From Tenebrio molitor (Eukaryota > Arthropoda > Insecta > Coleoptera > Tenebrionidae): 64,000 bases of DNA. Positions 63,405 to 64,000 of the stretch are shown piece after piece (the stretch's first letter is position 1; the number at the start of each line of letters is the position of its first letter). The position numbers and the translations under genes are program-made. The notes under the pieces were generated by a model that saw only the letters and a program-made list of their open reading frames with translations, made no database searches and had not been told where the DNA came from. The stretch covers positions 20,274,001 to 20,338,000 of the forward strand of contig NC_091049.1 of the NCBI RefSeq assembly GCF_963966145.1, given 5' to 3'.

Positions 63405-64000
63405 ACTTATTTTTGTATTAAGTGCGCAAAATGAGTGTTTTTTTAATGGCGCTTGAGAATGTCAAATTTTTTGTCGAGACCGCAGGTCGAGACAAAAAAG
63501 ACATTCGAAAAGACGTCCGAAAAGTTCCCACCAATGTGCCCTATCTCAAAAACAAATCAGTTGGTTATCGAGGGAAAAAATCAAAAATTTTAACACAAGA
63601 AGATATTAGTAAATTTATAGAAGAAGCTGCCGATGAAAAAAATTTATTGAAGAAGGTAATGAATATACACATATATTATACATAAACAAAGCTAATAATA
63701 ATGATTCGATACAGGTTGTGCTCACTTTGGGCGTAAGTGGCGCTTGTCGTCGAGAAGAGTTAGTAAAATTGACAATCGATGACATAGAAGATAAAATTTC
63801 AAACTGTCAACCCTCCACTTCCCATCAACAGAACATGGCTGTCGAAATTTCAGACAATCAGGTTTGCACTTCTGAGGGAGTGAAAAAGAAGTGCGAAGAA
63901 GTATGCGAAAACATCTGTGAGAAGAACGAATCATTTGTAATGAAGTCCTCTGGAATTAATGAAGGAAATAATGGCTCCAAATGCACAATTAATATTTATT
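63405..64000 (+). pseudogene. Crypton-type tyrosine recombinase relic 2, runs off window
   Basis: 63500-63655 reads YLKNKSVGYRGKKSKILTQE and DISKFIEEAADEKNLLKK. A GT-AG intron (about 63656-63715) joins to VVLTLGVSGACRREELVKLT and IDDIEDK, the recombinase catalytic start with its Arg in CRREE. After IDDIEDK the frame departs from the expected core (no His-x-x-Arg box) into a Ser/Cys-rich stretch ending NNGSKCTINI, reminiscent of the C-terminal tail of the family, so the middle may be deleted. It remains open to position 64000. The palindrome P9 (63457-63506, centre TCGAGACCGCAGGTCGAGA) lies just upstream in the same open frame and is probably intronic. Confidence 0.6.

Overview
The window is insect nuclear DNA, probably from a beetle. 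The host gene has introns of about 46-55 bp, the intergenic DNA is AT-rich, and there are many DNA-transposon families typical of arthropods (hAT, Tc1/mariner, P-like/THAP, PIF/Harbinger-associated SANT/MADF proteins, MULE, Crypton, Transib-like). The order is inferred from intron size and family mix only. No prokaryotic feature, tRNA or rRNA gene was seen.

Only one host gene is convincing: an animal-type fatty acid synthase on the + strand at 53.2-61.7 kb. It has a candidate core promoter, a non-coding first exon and 18 coding exons whose joined length is exactly divisible by three (2268 codons plus stop). Domain order is KS, acyltransferase, DH, inactive methyltransferase/linker region, ER, KR, ACP and TE. 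The KS, DH, ER, KR, ACP and TE signature residues are present. The acyltransferase is shortened and atypical.

The other ~55 kb is a transposon graveyard with some recent insertions. 0-10 kb: remnants of a zeste-like SANT protein, a Transib/RAG1-like transposase split by a LINE, an LTR element, two hAT elements, a pogo-like element, an R1-type LINE and a P-like element. 10.4-14.9 kb: a TA-flanked mariner-like element containing a 2973-bp hAT element with a perfect 8-bp target duplication. 15-26 kb: a Harbinger-like remnant, an IS630/Tc1-type element with an 81-residue D-E spacing (possibly the Sailor/DD82E group), YqaJ and Mutator-like pieces, and two zeste-like genes. 26.8-35.1 kb: nested elements up to five levels deep. 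36.5-39.2 kb: MITEs and two copies of a THAP-carrying element, one split by an 801-bp hAT MITE. 40.5-45 kb: a second 81-residue-spacing element split by a 3091-bp hAT element with a perfect 8-bp duplication. 46-52.7 kb: a 6.6-kb inverted-repeat pair enclosing a LINE, MITEs, a Crypton relic and a P-like relic. 62.4-64 kb: a third THAP-element fragment and a second Crypton relic.

Across the window lie at least nine long imperfect palindromes. Their arms are unrelated in sequence, but their architecture and CGAG-rich centres are alike. Four palindromic loci also share a ~25-bp border sequence. This is the least explained structure here and the best candidate for something undescribed.
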